Shown in pieces: positions 33,482 through 42,363 of a DNA stretch of 64,000 nucleotides. The DNA comes from Parasalinivibrio latis. GTDB lineage: Bacteria; Pseudomonadota; Gammaproteobacteria; Enterobacterales; Vibrionaceae. Each line of letters opens with the position of its first letter. The stretch's first letter is position 1. The notes under the pieces were generated by a model. The model saw only the letters and a program-made list of their open reading frames with translations, was not told the DNA's origin and did not search any database. Position numbers and translations under genes: made by a program. Where the stretch lies: assembly GCF_036825535.1 (NCBI RefSeq), contig NZ_CP098812.1, positions 930,001 to 994,000 on the forward strand. The letters are read 5' to 3'.

Positions 33482-34602
33482 TAATTAGCCCTGGATAACA
33501 TTTTACGGTGAGTGTGAATCGACATCAGGATGCCAAATCCGGCCATCAGGGTCACCATTGAAGTGCCACCATAACTGACCAGGGGAAGCGGGACACCAAC
33601 TACAGGAAGTATGCCGCTGACCATACCGATGTTCACGAATACATAAACAAAGAAACTCAGCATTATACTGCCTGCTACCATCCGGCCAAAAGCAGTTTGC
33701 GCCTGTGAGGCGAGCCAAAGTCCCCGTCCGATGATAAATAAATACAGGGAGAGCAGAAAGGCGACACCCATCAGGCCCCACTCCTCGGCAATCACTGCAA
33801 AAATAAAGTCCGTATGGCGCTCCGGCAGGAACTCTAACTGGGATTGTGTCCCCTGTAGCCAGCCTTTACCTCCGACGCCTCCTGAGCCGATGGCAATTTT
33901 CGACTGGATGATGTGGTACCCCGCACCGAGCGGATCCGATTCCGGGTTAAACAGCGTCAGCACTCTGGTACGTTGGTAGTCATGCATCAGGAAAAACCAC
34001 AGTACCGGGATAAAGGCTCCGAGCAGGGAAGCTGCGCCGATGATGAGACGCCAGGAAATACCTGAGAGGAACAGCACGAAGATCCCGGATGCGGCAATCA
34101 GGATGGAGGTACCGAGATCCGGCTGCTTGGCGATCATAATGGTGGGCAGGAAAACCAGCACCAGTGCGATGATCAGCCTCTTGAAAGTGGGAGGGAGCGG
34201 CTCGCGGGCAATGTACCTGGCGACCATCAACGGGACGGCAAGTTTAATCATCTCAGAGGGCTGGAAGGTGACAAAGCCGAGGTTGAGCCAACGCTGGGCA
34301 CCTTTTGCCGTTTCACCGACAACAAGGACTGCTGCCAGCAGGATAACACCGAGGAAGAAAAGGTAAGGGGACCAGAACTCGTATTGCCTGGGTGGAATCT
34401 GGGCCAGAACAAACATCACCCCAAACGCGAGGCCAAGGCGGATAAGCTGGCGGTTCATCATGGCTTCACTTTGGCCGCTGGCACTCCAGATAATGGCGAG
34501 GCCAAAACCCAGGAGTGCCAGGATGCCGAGCAACAAGGGGAAATCCAGGTGAAGTTTTTCCATCAAGGTTTTCTTTTGCCCGGTCACCGCCATGAAGTTC
34601 AT
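33481..34602 (-). CDS. rodA: RodA, SEDS peptidoglycan glycosyltransferase
   Basis: Inner-membrane glycan polymerase of the elongasome, 373 residues with about ten membrane helices. Family signatures include KGAQRWLNLGFVTFQPSE, KQPDLGTSILIAASGIFVLFLSG, the catalytic-loop region with GAGYHIIQSKIAIGSGG and LPERHTDFIFAVIAEE, and PLPLVSYGGTSM. The start ATG overlaps the mrdA stop (TAATG). It works as a pair with PBP2 encoded directly upstream to make lateral wall peptidoglycan under MreB control. Confidence 0.96.
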   Translation of the reverse strand: MNFMAVTGQKKTLMEKLHLDFPLLLGILALLGFGLAIIWSASGQSEAMMNRQLIRLGLAFGVMFVLAQIPPRQYEFWSPYLFFLGVILLAAVLVVGETAKGAQRWLNLGFVTFQPSEMIKLAVPLMVARYIAREPLPPTFKRLIIALVLVFLPTIMIAKQPDLGTSILIAASGIFVLFLSGISWRLIIGAASLLGAFIPVLWFFLMHDYQRTRVLTLFNPESDPLGAGYHIIQSKIAIGSGGVGGKGWLQGTQSQLEFLPERHTDFIFAVIAEEWGLMGVAFLLSLYLFIIGRGLWLASQAQTAFGRMVAGSIMLSFFVYVFVNIGMVSGILPVVGVPLPLVSYGGTSMVTLMAGFGILMSIHTHRKMLSRAN

Positions 34603-36509
34603 TAGCCCGCCTTTTTCGTCACATCCTGTGTAGTGTCGGATTTAAGTTTGCCGTCTTTGTCCAGAAGTATGTAGTCAAAGATCTTCCTGACAATCGGCGC
34701 ACCGTGGCTTGAGCCACCACCGGCGTTTTCAAGTACGACAGAAACCACGGCTTCAGGGTGCTTGAATGGTGCAAAGCCGGTAAACAGTGCGTGGTCACGC
34801 AGGTGTTCGGCAATCTCTTCCGCGTTGTATTTCTCATCCTCTCCTAGGCCAAAGACCTGAGCCGTACCGGATTTCCCGCCGCTCAGATAAGGTGCACCAT
34901 GGAAGGCCCTGCGCGCAGTACCCGTCTTTCCGTGGTTGACCATCTCCATCCCTTTGAGTGCTGTATCCCAGTTCCGTTCGCTGACCCCCTGGATTGGCGG
35001 GTAAGGTTCTACCGGGACAACATCTTCCTTGCCGTCACTGATAATAGCGCGCAGCAGGTGAGGCGGGTAAACCTTGCCGTGGTTGACCAGTACCGACGTT
35101 GCCTTGGCTATCTGCATTGGGGTCGCTGTCCAGTATCCCTGACCGATACCTACCGGGATGGTGTCTCCCTGGTACCACGGTGTGCGGTAACGGGCTACCT
35201 TCCATTCGCGTGTCGGCATGTTGGCCTTGCTTTCCTCATAGATGTCGATACCGGTGTAATCACCAAAACCGAACTTATTCATCCAGGTGGACAGGCGGTC
35301 TATACCCATATCATAGGCTATCTGGTAATAGAATGTGTCGACAGATTCCTCAATGGATTTAAGGACTTCAACTTTTCCGTGCCCCCATGCTTTCCAGTCA
35401 CGGAATGGACGGGTTTTGGAGTTCGGCAAGCGCCAGTAACCCGGATCATTCCGCACTGTGTTGCGGGTGATCACCCCATCTTGCAGTGCTGACACGGCTA
35501 TAAACGGTTTAACCGTTGATGCCGGCGGGTAGATGCCCAGCGTGGTGCGGTTTACCAGCGGACGGTTCTTGTCGTTAAGCAGTCCCCGGTAGTCTTTGCC
35601 GGAGATGCCGTGGACAAAGAGGTTCGGGTCATAACTTGGGCTGGATACCATTGCCAGTACACTGCCGTCTTTTGGATCGATGACGACAGCTGCCCCGCGT
35701 TTGTTGCCGAGCAACTCTTCAATGTAGAGCTGAAGGTTAATATCCAGGTTAAGGACAATGTCCTTGCCCGAAACTGGCGGGACGTATTTCAGGGTGCGGA
35801 TAACCCGGCCGCGGCTGTTAACTTCTACTTCCTGGTAACCTGCAGTGCCGTGGAGCATCCCTTCGTAGTATTTTTCGATACCGAGTTTGCCGATATCACG
35901 TGTTGCCCGGTAATTGTTAATCTTGTCTTCACGTTCAAGCTGGGCGATGTCGCGGTCATTGATTTTTGCTACATAGCCGAGAACGTGGGTTAGGGCGGCT
36001 CCGTACGGATAGTAACGCTTGAGGTAGCCTTTTACCTCTACACCGGGAAGGTGGTACTGGTTGACCGAGATAACAGCGACTTCTTCCTGACTGAGCTGGC
36101 TTTTCAGCGTAACAGCCTTGAAGCGGCGGGAACGGCGGACATCGCGCTTGAACGATTTGACCTCTGAGTCAGAGATCGTGATGAGCTTGCGAAGTTCGGC
36201 AATGGTGTCATCAATGTTCTTAACCTGCTCGGGCGTCACTTCCAGGGAGAATACCGGGCGGTTTTCAGCCAGCAGGTTACCGTTCCGGTCGTAAATCAGG
36301 CCACGGTTGGGAGCAATGGGGACGACCTTGATACGGTTGTCATTGGAGCGGGTTTTGTAGTCCTGGAAATCGACAACCTGCAGGTTGTACAGGTTGACCA
36401 AAAGCAGGGTCACCATGGCAACGATGCCGAGGAACGAAATCAGGGCGCGGCTGGCAAACAGCCGCGCTTCAGCAGTATGGTCACGTATCGGTGTGCGCTT
36501 GTGCTTCAT
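34602..36509 (-). CDS. mrdA: Penicillin-binding protein 2 (MrdA), elongation transpeptidase
   Basis: Class B PBP of 635 residues with a short cytoplasmic part, one TM helix (about 20-43), a pedestal domain and a C-terminal transpeptidase domain. Active-site motifs: STVKPF (catalytic serine near 330), SVDTFYYQ (near 385) and KSGTAQV (near 545). It cross-links new peptidoglycan together with RodA during cell elongation. The tail after the catalytic domain is short. Starts six bases after rlmH and overlaps rodA by one base. Confidence 0.96.
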   Translation of the reverse strand: MKHKRTPIRDHTAEARLFASRALISFLGIVAMVTLLLVNLYNLQVVDFQDYKTRSNDNRIKVVPIAPNRGLIYDRNGNLLAENRPVFSLEVTPEQVKNIDDTIAELRKLITISDSEVKSFKRDVRRSRRFKAVTLKSQLSQEEVAVISVNQYHLPGVEVKGYLKRYYPYGAALTHVLGYVAKINDRDIAQLEREDKINNYRATRDIGKLGIEKYYEGMLHGTAGYQEVEVNSRGRVIRTLKYVPPVSGKDIVLNLDINLQLYIEELLGNKRGAAVVIDPKDGSVLAMVSSPSYDPNLFVHGISGKDYRGLLNDKNRPLVNRTTLGIYPPASTVKPFIAVSALQDGVITRNTVRNDPGYWRLPNSKTRPFRDWKAWGHGKVEVLKSIEESVDTFYYQIAYDMGIDRLSTWMNKFGFGDYTGIDIYEESKANMPTREWKVARYRTPWYQGDTIPVGIGQGYWTATPMQIAKATSVLVNHGKVYPPHLLRAIISDGKEDVVPVEPYPPIQGVSERNWDTALKGMEMVNHGKTGTARRAFHGAPYLSGGKSGTAQVFGLGEDEKYNAEEIAEHLRDHALFTGFAPFKHPEAVVSVVLENAGGGSSHGAPIVRKIFDYILLDKDGKLKSDTTQDVTKKAG

Positions 36510-36515
36510 CGATAC

Positions 36516-36986
36516 TTATTCCCGGTGGTAAGGGTGGTTGGTTGTGACGCTCCAGGCGCGGTAGAGACTTTCCGCCATGACAATGCGAACCAGGGGGTGT
36601 GGCAGGGTAAGCGGTGACAGTGACCAGCTTTGCTCAGCCGCTGCCTTACAGGCAGGTGCAAGACCTTCCGGGCCGCCAATCAGGATGGATACGTCGCGCC
36701 CGTCAAGCTTCCAGCGATCGAGCTGGTCTGCAAGTTCGTGGGTATCCCAGCGTTTGCCTGGGATATCCAGTGTGACAATACGGTTTCCCTTTCCACAGGC
36801 AGCCATCATGGCATCGCCTTCTTTTTCAAGGATGCGGGCGATATCAGCGTTTTTGCCACGCTTGCCTGCAGGGATTTCAATCAGTTCGAGTGGCATGTCA
36901 TGCGGGAAGCGGCGACGGTACTCCTCAAAACCCTGCTCAACCCATTTCGGCATCTTGGTGCCGACAGCAATCAGCTGTATTTTCAT
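36516..36986 (-). CDS. rlmH: 23S rRNA pseudouridine-1915 N3-methyltransferase RlmH
   Basis: SPOUT-class methyltransferase (156 residues) that methylates pseudouridine 1915 in helix 69 of assembled 70S ribosomes. The knotted SAM site includes ILIGGPEGLAPAC and LSLSPLTLPHPLVRIVMAESLYRAW, and the N-terminus MKIQLIAVGTKMPKWVEQGF is the family start. Conserved terminal residues NHPYHRE are intact. It lies four bases after rsfS, another ribosome-associated gene, and before mrdA, the standard order. Confidence 0.96.
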   Translation of the reverse strand: MKIQLIAVGTKMPKWVEQGFEEYRRRFPHDMPLELIEIPAGKRGKNADIARILEKEGDAMMAACGKGNRIVTLDIPGKRWDTHELADQLDRWKLDGRDVSILIGGPEGLAPACKAAAEQSWSLSPLTLPHPLVRIVMAESLYRAWSVTTNHPYHRE

Positions 36987-36990
36987 TCAA

Positions 36991-37308
36991 TCAGGCCCAG
37001 AGTTTTTCAAGTTGGTACATGTCGCGTTGTTCCTGCTGCATGACATGGAAAATCACGTCACCAAGGTCAACCACAACCCATTCACCTTCACGCTCTCCTT
37101 CAGAGCCCCGGGTATCAACGTCGGCGGCACGTGCTTCATCCATGACGTGTTCAGCGATGGAAGCTACATGGCGCTTGGAGTTTCCGGTACAGACAACCAT
37201 GTAATCAGTGATGCTGGATTTACCGCGTACATCGACAGTGACGATGTCTTCGGCTTTCATGTCATCGGCTTTGTCAGCGACGAAGAGGTGGAGTTGTTCT
37301 TGCAGCAA
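36991..37308 (-). CDS. rsfS: Ribosome silencing factor RsfS
   Basis: A 105-residue protein that binds L14 on the large subunit and prevents subunit joining when nutrients are low. Conserved segments: KADDMKAEDIVTVDVRGKSSITDYMVVCTG and WVVVDLGDVIFHVMQQEQRDMYQLEKLW. No ATG fits; a TTG at 37308 with GAGG upstream starts the peptide at LQEQLHLFV, as in homologues. A gap of about 120 bases separates it from holA. Confidence 0.95.
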   Translation of the reverse strand: MLQEQLHLFVADKADDMKAEDIVTVDVRGKSSITDYMVVCTGNSKRHVASIAEHVMDEARAADVDTRGSEGEREGEWVVVDLGDVIFHVMQQEQRDMYQLEKLWA

Positions 37309-37429
37309 ATGGAACCTCGTATTTACTTATCCCAGTAGGGAGATCTTAAGTCAGTTACGGTTTCAGTCAATGACTGTAGGGTGCGAATGACTAATTCTAA
37401 CACCCCGCTGACGTCAGTTGTGAAGCGGA

Positions 37430-38455
37430 TCAGTTTGTGGGTAAGACCGCCTGACCTGTACACAGTTCAATGACCAATGCCTGGAGAGCCGGCCACGGAG
37501 AAGTGTCGTAATCTGTTTTGACAGACACCTCAATTGCCGCAAGTTGGTGGATAAGGCCACCAAGGCGGGCAAGGGGCAGACGCTGCAGGGCAGACGCTGT
37601 TGGCTGGCGGCGGTTTTGCCAAACCCGGAACTGGTCGAACACTTTGGCGTGGGGGATGCCTGATACCGCCATTTCCTGCATTTTGTAAAGCTGGACCAGC
37701 TCTTTCTGGATAATGCGCAGTAGTATGGTGGCTTCAGTGCCTTCAGCTTCAAGCTGCCCCAGGATGCGGACAGCCCGCTTGCCTTGACCGGCAATGAAGG
37801 CGTCGACCAGCTGGAACGGTGTAAAGTGGTTGTGGCGTGACAGTGCTTCCTGGATACGCGGCAGTGTCAGTACACCATCCGGATAGAGCAACTGCAGCTT
37901 CAGGAGGCTCTGTGAGAGGGCAAGCAGGTTGCCTTCGTGCCATTGGGACAGCAACTGGATGGATTCACGGTCAGGCCTCAGGCCAAGTTTTTTGCACCGT
38001 GCATCCACAAAGCGTGGCAGGTGCTGCGGTTCCGGGGTATTACACGGTATGTACGTCCCCAACTTGTTGAACAGGGTAAACCATTGGGTTGACTCCTGCT
38101 TTTTGTTCAGTCGGGGGCCATCGATAACCAGCAGAATATCCGGGTTCAACTGTGGGGCCAGGGCTTTCAGTGCATTGGCCTGGTTGGTGTTCAGGCCGTT
38201 TTCACCGACAGTTAACTCAATAACCTGGCGGTTGGAGAATAGGCTCAGTGCCTGGCAGCAGTCGTACACCTGGTCCCAATCCAGCTGGGCGTCGATGTTA
38301 AAGCGGTGGATTTCGTCAAATCCCTGGGCTTTGGCAGCATGGCGGATTTGTTCTTTACTTTCCTGTTTGAGGAGCGGTTCGCTGCCAAAAAGCAGGTAAC
38401 ATCCCAGCAGCCCCTTTTCGAGGCTCTGGGAAAGCTGTTCCGGATAGATTCTCAT
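37430..38455 (-). CDS. holA: DNA polymerase III delta subunit HolA
   Basis: Clamp-loader wrench that opens the beta sliding clamp, 341 residues. The N-terminal MRIYPEQLSQSLEKGLLGCYLLFGSEPLLKQES is typical, followed by the AAA-like fold without a functional nucleotide site and a C-terminal collar domain (GGLIHQLAAIEVSVKTD). The clamp-binding region is the hydrophobic SLFSNRQVIEL near 70-80. It overlaps lptE by four bases, so the two are translationally coupled, a pairing conserved from E. coli to vibrios. Confidence 0.95.
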   Translation of the reverse strand: MRIYPEQLSQSLEKGLLGCYLLFGSEPLLKQESKEQIRHAAKAQGFDEIHRFNIDAQLDWDQVYDCCQALSLFSNRQVIELTVGENGLNTNQANALKALAPQLNPDILLVIDGPRLNKKQESTQWFTLFNKLGTYIPCNTPEPQHLPRFVDARCKKLGLRPDRESIQLLSQWHEGNLLALSQSLLKLQLLYPDGVLTLPRIQEALSRHNHFTPFQLVDAFIAGQGKRAVRILGQLEAEGTEATILLRIIQKELVQLYKMQEMAVSGIPHAKVFDQFRVWQNRRQPTASALQRLPLARLGGLIHQLAAIEVSVKTDYDTSPWPALQALVIELCTGQAVLPTN

Positions 38456-39102
38456 GGCGTCTCTTTGTTGTCGCCTTGGGCATCCGTTGCCTTTTTGGCA
38501 TCCGGGGTACGGGTTTTAACTTCGATCTTAGGCGAACCGTCAGTAACCGGCTGCTCTTTCAGTGCTTCTTCTGCCGCTTTGTTGGCTTCAAAGTCTTCAA
38601 TATCGGCATTCAGACGGGCAAGCTGTCGCACTATTTGCTGGGCAGCCTCGTTGCGCATTTCTTCCACCAACATCTCCTGCTCAACCGACTTTGCCAGCGC
38701 GGTCAGGGGGTTATCGAGGAAATTGCGGCTTACTGTCGCTCTGAAGGTGTAGCTGCCTTTTTCCGGGATGGTAACCCGGTAGCTGGCAACATAGTTGAAT
38801 TCCTGTTCAGCCACACGACTGTTCTGGTACAGCGAGAGGGTACGTTCACCCCAGCTTTCACCGGTCAGGTTGAGATTTGCCACAGTCGATCCCGGCGGTA
38901 CGATTTTGATGTCATGCAGACGCAGGACTTCGTACATTTTGCGGGTGAGCTGGCTGTATTGGTCGAAACTGGTGAGAGAGAGGTTTTGAATTTCATCCGG
39001 CAGGTTGTAGCTGCCACGCAACTGGAAACCGCAAGAGGCGGTGGCCAGAACGGCCACCGCTACCAGCAGGGATCTCAGCATCAGTTTGATTGCTTTCACC
39101 AC
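38452..39102 (-). CDS. lptE: LPS-assembly lipoprotein LptE
   Basis: Outer-membrane lipoprotein that plugs and assembles the LptD barrel for LPS insertion. The 216-residue precursor has a signal peptide and lipobox (LATASC), then the family start GFQLRGSYNLPDEIQNL. A polar C-terminal tail of about 45 residues rich in K, E, D and T extends beyond the folded domain. The start is a GTG (39102 or the next codon, 39099) with AGGAG close by. It lies 12 bases after leuS, the common arrangement. Confidence 0.93.
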   Translation of the reverse strand: MVKAIKLMLRSLLVAVAVLATASCGFQLRGSYNLPDEIQNLSLTSFDQYSQLTRKMYEVLRLHDIKIVPPGSTVANLNLTGESWGERTLSLYQNSRVAEQEFNYVASYRVTIPEKGSYTFRATVSRNFLDNPLTALAKSVEQEMLVEEMRNEAAQQIVRQLARLNADIEDFEANKAAEEALKEQPVTDGSPKIEVKTRTPDAKKATDAQGDNKETP

Positions 39103-39114
39103 TGCTCCTGATGA

Positions 39115-41688
39115 TTAGTTGGCAACGATGTTAAGCAGTTTGCCCGGTACGTAGATAACCTTGCGAACTGTCTTGCCATCGATGTTTTTAGCAATGTTTT
39201 CGTCCTGCATTGCTACTGCTTCTACCTGCTCTTGGGTTGCATCAGCAGCCACAGTCAGCTTGGCACGCAGTTTACCGTTTACCTGAACCACGATGAGCTT
39301 TTCATCTTCAACCATGGCGGCGTTGTCGGCTACAGGCCATACTGCACTGTCGATATCGCTTTCACCCAGCGCTTCCCACATTTCAAAGCTGACGTGTGGG
39401 GTGATAGGGGCCAGCATACGAACTACCGCTTTCAGGGCTTCGTCCATGATCGCGCGATCCTGGGCGGTTTCCTGAGACGCTTTTTGCAGACGGTTCATCA
39501 GCTCCATGATCGCAGCGATCGCGGTGTTGAAGGTCTGGCGGCGGCCAATATCATCAGTCACCTTGGCGATAGTCTTGTGGACTTCGCGGCGCAGTGCTTT
39601 CTGGTCACCGTTCAATGTTGCAGCGTCCAGGGCTTCAGTTGCACCTTTTGCCACGTGCTCGAATACCATGCGCCATACACGCTTCAGGAAGCGGTTGGCA
39701 CCTTCTACGCCAGACTCCTGCCATTCCAGGGTCATGTCAGCAGGTGACGCGAACATCATGAACAGGCGGACGGTGTCAGCACCGTATTTTTCAACCATCA
39801 GCTGAGGGTCGATACCGTTGTTCTTGGACTTCGACATCTTGGTCATGCCTGCGTGAACCACTTCATGACCTTCGTTATCGACAGCCTTGGTAATACGGCC
39901 TTTGTCGTCACGCTCAACAGTTACGTCAGTTGGAGACACCCACTGGCGTACGTTGCTTTCGTCCAGGTAGTAGAACGCATCTGCCAGAACCATGCCCTGG
40001 CACAGCAGGCGCTTGAACGGCTCGTCACTCTGAACCATGCCTTCGTCACGCAGCAGTTTGTGGAAGAAGCGTGAGTACAACAGGTGCATACAAGCGTGTT
40101 CGATACCGCCGATGTACTGGTCTACAGGCAGCCAGTAGTTTGCAGCATCGCTGTCCAGCATTTCGTTGGCTTTTGGTGAGCAGTAACGTGCGTAGTACCA
40201 GCTTGATTCCATAAAGGTATCGAAAGTGTCGGTTTCACGCAGTGCAGGGCGGCCGTTGAATTCGGTCTCAGCCCAGCTCTTGTCGCTCTTGATTGGGCTC
40301 TGTACGCCATCCATTACCACATCTTCCGGCAGGATAACCGGCAGTTGGTCAGCAGGCACAGGTACTACTTCGCCGTCTTCAGTGGTCAGCATTGGGATTG
40401 GTGCGCCCCAGTAACGCTGTCGTGATACGCCCCAGTCACGCAGACGGAAGTTAACCGTCTTGTGGCCCTTACCTTCTTCTTCCAGCTTGGCAGCGATAGC
40501 GTTGAACGCGTCCTGGAACGCCAGGCCGTCAAACTCACCGGAATCGAACAGTACGCCTTTTTCGGTGTATGCCACTTCTGAAATATCCAGCTCGCTGCCG
40601 TCAGCAGGCTTGATAACCGGTACGATGTCCAGGCCGTACTTGGTAGCAAACTCGTAGTCGCGCTGGTCGTGTGCAGGAACAGCCATAACTGCACCTGTAC
40701 CGTAATCCATCAGTACGAAGTTAGCGACCCAAACAGGTACTTTGCGGCCGTTAAGTGGATGGGTTACATAGAGGCCGGTAGCCATACCTTTCTTTTCCAT
40801 GGTAGCCAGTTCAGCTTCGGCAACCTTGGTATTACGGCATTCCTGAATGAACTCAGCCAGCTCAGGATTGTTTTCTGCTGCCTGGGTCGCCAGAGGGTGA
40901 CCGGCTGCAATACCCACATAAGTGACGCCCATCAGGGTGTCTGGGCGAGTGGTGTAAACAGTCAGCTTCTCGCCGTTTTCTACGTCGAAAGAGAGCTCAA
41001 CACCTTCTGAACGGCCGATCCAGTTGCGCTGCATGGTCTTAACCATTTCAGGCCAGCCTTCCAGATTGTCGATGTCGCTCAGCAGCTCATCAGCATACTC
41101 AGTGATCCTAATGAACCACTGTGGGATCTCTTTTTGCTCAACCGGGGTGTCACAACGCCAGCAGCAGCCTTCGTGAACCTGCTCGTTAGCCAGTACGGTC
41201 TGGTCGTTCGGACACCAGTTAACGGAAGATGTCTTCTTGTATACCAGGCCTTTGTTGTACAGCTTGGTGAAGAACTCCTGCTCCCAGCGGTAATATTCAG
41301 GGGTACAGGTGGCGATTTCACGATCCCAGTCGTAACCGAGGCCCAGCATTTGCAACTGGCCCTTCATGTATTCGATGTTTTCGTATGTCCACTTGGCAGG
41401 CGCTGTCTTATTCTTGATTGCAGCGCCTTCTGCAGGCAGGCCGAATGCATCCCAACCAATTGGCTGCAGAACGTTTTTACCTTGCAGGCGCTGGAATCGG
41501 CTGATGACATCACCGATGGTGTAGTTGCGCACGTGGCCCATATGCAGGCGGCCACTTGGGTAAGGGAACATTGACAGGCAGTAGAACTTTTCCTTGTTTT
41601 CGTCTTCACTTACGTTAAAGGTGCCCTGGTCGCGCCAGTGCTTTTGAACTTTCTGTTCAATGTCCTGTGGGCGGTATTGTTCTTGCAT
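39115..41688 (-). CDS. leuS: Leucyl-tRNA synthetase
   Basis: Class I aminoacyl-tRNA synthetase of 857 residues. HIGH-type motif is PYPSGRLHMGHVRNY (about 41-55), the KMSKS motif is in GMTKMSKSKNNGIDP (about 615-625), and the CP1 editing domain includes VYTTRPDTLMGVTY and GTGAVMAVPAHDQRDYEF. The start is set at the ATG giving MQEQYRPQDIEQKVQ as in E. coli; an ATG three codons earlier and a longer frame also exist. It is the first gene of the long minus-strand string ending at lipA and diverges from ybeL. Confidence 0.97.
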   Translation of the reverse strand: MQEQYRPQDIEQKVQKHWRDQGTFNVSEDENKEKFYCLSMFPYPSGRLHMGHVRNYTIGDVISRFQRLQGKNVLQPIGWDAFGLPAEGAAIKNKTAPAKWTYENIEYMKGQLQMLGLGYDWDREIATCTPEYYRWEQEFFTKLYNKGLVYKKTSSVNWCPNDQTVLANEQVHEGCCWRCDTPVEQKEIPQWFIRITEYADELLSDIDNLEGWPEMVKTMQRNWIGRSEGVELSFDVENGEKLTVYTTRPDTLMGVTYVGIAAGHPLATQAAENNPELAEFIQECRNTKVAEAELATMEKKGMATGLYVTHPLNGRKVPVWVANFVLMDYGTGAVMAVPAHDQRDYEFATKYGLDIVPVIKPADGSELDISEVAYTEKGVLFDSGEFDGLAFQDAFNAIAAKLEEEGKGHKTVNFRLRDWGVSRQRYWGAPIPMLTTEDGEVVPVPADQLPVILPEDVVMDGVQSPIKSDKSWAETEFNGRPALRETDTFDTFMESSWYYARYCSPKANEMLDSDAANYWLPVDQYIGGIEHACMHLLYSRFFHKLLRDEGMVQSDEPFKRLLCQGMVLADAFYYLDESNVRQWVSPTDVTVERDDKGRITKAVDNEGHEVVHAGMTKMSKSKNNGIDPQLMVEKYGADTVRLFMMFASPADMTLEWQESGVEGANRFLKRVWRMVFEHVAKGATEALDAATLNGDQKALRREVHKTIAKVTDDIGRRQTFNTAIAAIMELMNRLQKASQETAQDRAIMDEALKAVVRMLAPITPHVSFEMWEALGESDIDSAVWPVADNAAMVEDEKLIVVQVNGKLRAKLTVAADATQEQVEAVAMQDENIAKNIDGKTVRKVIYVPGKLLNIVAN

Positions 41689-41795
41689 TGATGACATCCG
41701 GGAAATTGTGAGATAGATGGAAATTGTTTTGTGATAATCGGCATAGAATAACGAAAGGGACAACCGTCAACAATAGCTTAAAGCAGAGGTGGTGT

Positions 41796-42284
41796 ATGTC
41801 TGGTCAAAAACGCGAGTATCAGGTCATTGTCGACAGGATTTCTGAAGCACTCAAAAACAGCCCTGAAGAACTTCAGCGTTGGGTAGAGCTTTCAGAAAAA
41901 TACCTGAATGCCGCGAGTGACATGACCAAGGACGAACTGGCTTTAATCGAAGCCTATTTTAAAAGGGATGTTCAGACGTTTGGTGAAGGATACCAAACAG
42001 CGAAGGATGGGGATGAAGTGGTTTCCGGCGCCTTTAAGGACCTGATTGCTGACAGTTTATGGCAGCAGTTAGCGGAAATTACGGACCGTACCCAGTTGGA
42101 GTGGCGTGAGGTGCTGGAAGATATCCATCACCACGGTGTATATCAGGCCGGGGAGGTTGTCGGGCTGGGTACACTGATTTGTGAGCAATGCGGAAACCGG
42201 GTTGAGCACAATCATGTAGGTATTGTTGAGCCGTGCGTAAAATGTGGCGGTACCCAGTTTGGCAGGAAACCGCTGGACCCTTGA
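41796..42284 (+). CDS. ybeL: YbeL (DUF1451) zinc-ribbon protein
   Basis: A 162-residue cytoplasmic protein with an alpha-helical N-terminal two thirds and a C-terminal zinc ribbon (LICEQCGNRVEHNHVG, VEPCVKCGGTQFGRKP) with two CxxC pairs. It is the YbeL/DUF1451 family, of unknown function. The ATG at 41796 has AGAGGTGGTGT upstream and gives MSGQKREYQVIVDRI, the usual start. It diverges from leuS, as in E. coli, and ends at a terminator facing lnt. Confidence 0.92.
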   Translation: MSGQKREYQVIVDRISEALKNSPEELQRWVELSEKYLNAASDMTKDELALIEAYFKRDVQTFGEGYQTAKDGDEVVSGAFKDLIADSLWQQLAEITDRTQLEWREVLEDIHHHGVYQAGEVVGLGTLICEQCGNRVEHNHVGIVEPCVKCGGTQFGRKPLDP

Positions 42285-42335
42285 TAGGTTTCTGGCGGAT
42301 AAGGTTCCTGCCAAAAAAATATAGATAGGTAAAGT

Positions 42336-42361
42336 AACGGCACCCTGGAGTGCCGTTTTTG
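42336..42361 (+). terminator. Terminator after ybeL
   Basis: AACGGCAC CCTGGA GTGCCGTT followed by TTT, 50 bases past the stop; it lies against the 3' end of lnt. Confidence 0.85.
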
Positions 42362-42363
42362 CG